Shown one piece after another: positions 61,111 through 64,000 of a stretch of 64,000 bases of DNA. Each line of letters starts with the position of its first letter. Position 1 is the first letter of the stretch. The DNA lies in assembly GCF_021134715.1 (NCBI RefSeq), contig NC_060020.1, forward strand, positions 434,001-498,000, written 5' to 3'. The notes under the pieces were generated by a model that did no database searches, was not told where the DNA came from, and was given only the letters and a program-made list of their open reading frames with translations. The DNA comes from Daphnia pulex (Eukaryota > Arthropoda > Branchiopoda > Diplostraca > Daphniidae). The position numbers were made by a program, and so were the translations under genes.

Positions 61111-61237
61111 TATTATCCAGGTAACAAGCGATGACTCATTACGCACAATTACAAATAAATAAACTCTTTATGATTTTTTTTTTAGTTACGAGACGATTCA
61201 GCTCGCTGTAGGTCGCGCCAGGATTTTTGATATAATC

Positions 61238-63101
61238 ATGGCTATTTCTTTGCCATTTGATTTGCCCGCAAACTTGAAAAGTATGCAACCGTATCTGGAG
61301 ATGGCCACTGATTATGAATCCAAGGATCCGTGCATTAGTTACTGGTGTAATTAATCTTGAAAAATCTGTCTCCACATTTGTATTTAAATTTTTGTCATTC
61401 AAAGGCCGGTTGTATGTTCTAAAGCAAGGATTTATCCTGAAAAGAGTAGAAGATGATCTCTCATTTTTGCTCGTTTTGATGGAAGTTTTGGGAAAGAACA
61501 AACAAGATTTGCAATCTAAAATAGAGGTAGGACTTCAAAAATCAATTTTTAATGTCAACAGTTTGTTTAATCAAGGCAATGTTTTATTCAGACTACTGAT
61601 ATACCTGTTGCTCGAGCTCACCTTGAAGGTGTGGTCCAGAAGTTGTTAAGCTGGGCAGAAAATGTGCCGCCTTTGGAATCACTAACTAAGTATGGAAATT
61701 ATTGCTGTATACATTATATCGCATTTTTTTAAGGTTTTTTTTTAAGTCCTAGAGTCTGTTGATTTTGTATACTATTCTTATTATTGCAGTGTTGTTGCTA
61801 AGGCATTTCAGTCTGCTGGAATGCTGCTAGATGTGTGCTCTATATTCGGAGAGCCAAATGAAGGCGAATCCGAGAAAAAGAAGTAAACTAGTTGCTACCA
61901 TAGTTCAATTTATATTGCCCTTTTGCTTATTACGATGACACAGGTGTACCGACCCACCTGAAGACAATACACACAGTGAATTCCATTCTGGGTCGACTAA
62001 AAAAAAATCTAACGTTCAGTACCAAGATATTGGTAAGTTATCTGGTGGAATTTCCGGAGAACTCCCAAATGATGAGGTATAATTAGTTTAATGGTTTTAA
62101 TAATTTTCCAGCTAATATGTATATTTTTAAGCAGAAGAAGAAGAATCAAGCACCATCATCTACCACAACGGATGAGGGCGAAAATCTAGCACAGACACCA
62201 AAAGTTTCCAAACCAGGTAGTAAAGCATTGGATTCAATATTGGCGGTTAATTTAAGTCGTTTTTTCATTGAATTTGTCCAATATTAATGCATGAAGTTTG
62301 GTTACTAGAAAGGAAAAAAATCTATGTCTATGACCACCTTTTCCTTTTAGAACTACGGAACCATCCAGCGTCACTGAAAAGGCCGGAAGAACTGCCCAGT
62401 TTGGACATTGTTCGGAATAAGGTGTGCTATATCATTTCAACAGATGCGACTCATACTATTTCGTTTCTTCCCATGACAATTTCGCCAATAATGGAAAGCG
62501 ATGATCTTTAGATTGGACGAAATAAAATGATCGCTGATGAAATATATCATCAGCAGTCTCAACTGAAACCAAATGCCAACCCCCATTGTTTTGATAATTT
62601 TTCACAGAGTAAGTAAAGTAATCGTAAGCGAATTAAAAAAAAATTTTCTCTTGGAGTCATGATGCAGGACCGTCTTTCTTTACCACCAACCCCCCCATTC
62701 TATTTACTACTTACCAGTAATTTGTTTCTTTAGAATTATCACTCATTTTTGGCACTTTTAAATATTTAACAGAGAACAATCACGGGGGACCGTGTGTAGT
62801 TGGCACCGAAGCTGGACAAGTTCCTCCTCGTCTGCCGCTAGTTTCTGGACATCTGGGTCCCACTTCACCCATCACCAAAACTAAACCTCAGCAAGTCCCT
62901 GTCACTACACCAACGAAAGCACAACCGCGTTTAATAAGTCTAGGAGGATCATGGAGGGAAAGGTCAAGTTCCTTGCGTATTGTTGACCCCATTGCTAATA
63001 GGGATATCATGACCGGCGAGGAAGCGCCTCGGCCAGCAATGGTTTCTCCAACCACTTCTACCCCTCCTATATTGTGGCAATCGCCACGACGGCGCCTGTA
63101 A
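61238..63101 (+). CDS. Chimeric gene 2: VTA1-like MIT region fused to eIF4E-binding and N-terminal eIF4G pieces
   Basis: Nine exons sum exactly to 391 residues. Exons 1-5 (61,238-62,076) encode a VTA1-like MIT region diverged from that of chimera 1 (MAISLPFDLPANLKSMQPYL, VVQKLLSWAENVPPLESL, FGEPNEGESEKKK). They are followed by NQAPSSTTTDEGENLAQTP, an eIF4E-binding exon with IYVYDHLFLLELRNHP (62,309-62,421, YDHLFLL fits YxxxxL-phi), an exon-1-like piece, and a last exon (62,773-63,101). The last exon joins an eIF4G exon-2-like part (GGPCVVGTEAGQVPPRLPLV) directly to a large-exon-like part (SSSLRIVDPIANRDIMTGEE) and ends PRRRL. MIF4G, MA3 and W2 are all absent. Divergence from eIF4G is much greater than in chimera 1, yet every junction stays in frame, which suggests the older form. 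If made, it should bind eIF4E without recruiting eIF4A. Confidence 0.75.
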
Positions 63102-63326
63102 ATCTTGAATATTAATAATCTGAAATATTGATTGTTATATTTCATTTATTGGTTATAATAATTATGGCTAGCGCTAGCTGTATATTAGTTATTATTACCC
63201 ACCATAGCAGCCTATTAGCACCATTTTTAGCAGCCAACAAGTCCAGCAACACCAGCCCCAAAATTCATAGACTCATATACACATTACTATGCAACGCGTT
63301 TTGGTTATCGCTTCATTTGATTATAT

Positions 63327-63960
63327 TTAGCGTAAATTAACACGACGTATGAAACTGATGAAAACGGCCAACTCTGATGTCAACGGAAGGCCCGAACAGA
63401 AAATGAAAAGGTACCAGCTGTACGGTGAAGAACAATCCCATTGCTCAATGTAAGAAATCGACCACATGAAGGCAGCAACTGTGTGGCACACAATCGCTAA
63501 AATTGACAATAATAACAGATTGAATTTCCCAAAGTCTTCAGAAAAAAAATGATACATACATAGGAGGCTGTGAAGTTCGGAGAACATGGAAATGCCACAC
63601 AGAAACCCAAAGAATTCGAATGCCACTGAGGTCAAGCTTAACGCTAAGCTTATTACATACCTGTCAAAATAATTAAACATGAAACGTGAATATAACTACG
63701 TAAATCAATCGATGTTTTTTTTTTCGTTCTTATACTCATTATGGAAGTAGCCGGCATACTCCGTGTCATACTTGAGCAAACAAAGGCGTAAGTTTTCTTC
63801 CTGAACAGTATTAACAGTTAAGTGATTTTAAAAGAAAATAACAAAAACAACACTGCTTACTCACTTTATCCCAAAGAAGACACACAAGAATAAAGAAGTG
63901 AGCTAATAAAGTAAGAAATCTCGTCGGAATAACAACTGAATACACACCTCTTAAAACCAT
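63327..63960 (-). CDS. TMEM107: Transmembrane protein 107, ciliary transition-zone protein
   Basis: Four minus-strand exons (63,960-63,865; 63,800-63,736; 63,660-63,560; 63,496-63,327) sum exactly to 143 residues; TMEM107 is normally about 140. The start MVLRGVYSVVIPTRFLTLLA aligns with the family's PSRFLTLLAH opening. Later parts include FEFFGFLCGISMFSELHSLLS and EQWDCSSPYSWYLFIFCSGLP. Four membrane spans are expected. In animals TMEM107 helps organise the MKS module at the transition zone and controls entry of membrane proteins into cilia. It lies 3' to 3' with chimeric gene 2, and its start is only 40 bases from the end of the window. Confidence 0.92.
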
Positions 63961-64000
63961 TTTATAAAACAAGGCATTCTATTTGTTTTCCCGCACCGGG

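Overview
The window is eukaryotic nuclear DNA from an arthropod, most likely a branchiopod crustacean close to Daphnia. That placement is inferred from gene content, the many short GT-AG introns of about 55-80 bases, compact spacing, and TATA/TCAGT-type core promoters. All spliced models were built by eye from reading frames, splice sites and recognised protein families, so exon edges may be off by a few bases.

Layout. Bases 1-3.5 kb hold no supported gene but contain a diverged tandem repeat with hairpins. At 3.5-4.1 kb there is a two-exon fragment of a PIP5K lipid kinase gene. From 4.4 to 11 kb two paralogous RING-finger membrane proteins, with duplicated upstream DNA, lie in opposite orientation around an M1 aminopeptidase gene that has an in-frame stop and a short C-terminus. 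Next come an RFX5/7-type transcription factor (13.3-17.2 kb, minus) and the APC/C subunit ANAPC5 (17.9-20.3 kb, minus).

A 3.2-kb transposon-like element (20,516-23,760) sits between ANAPC5 and the divergently transcribed condensin gene NCAPG. It has perfect 77-bp terminal inverted repeats and a 7-bp target-site duplication. It carries a THAP-domain ORF and intron-containing, broken copies of the 3' ends of two convergent host genes, URB1 and the ATP synthase OSCP subunit. The NCAPG transcript also appears to carry a 76-codon ORF that ends one base before the NCAPG start.

From 28 to 33 kb two mitochondrial carriers converge (SLC25A11-like and SLC25A33/36-like). After about 3 kb without a supported gene come a small secreted cysteine-rich protein, an AT-hook acidic nuclear protein and a GLT8D1-like glycosyltransferase.

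The last third is dominated by eIF4G (43.0-53.0 kb), followed by the proteasome regulator PSMF1/PI31 (54.3-55.4 kb). Downstream are two tandem chimeric genes (56.4-60.6 and 61.2-63.1 kb). Each begins with a VTA1/LIP5-like MIT region and continues, in frame through conventional splice sites, into permuted pieces of eIF4G, including an intact eIF4E-binding motif. The first also contains a near-identical copy of the eIF4G C-terminal W2 exons and ends in a copy of the PSMF1 3' end. These chimeras are the most striking feature of the window. TMEM107, a ciliary transition-zone protein, closes it on the minus strand.

I saw no tRNA, rRNA or CRISPR array, although I could not run a covariance search.
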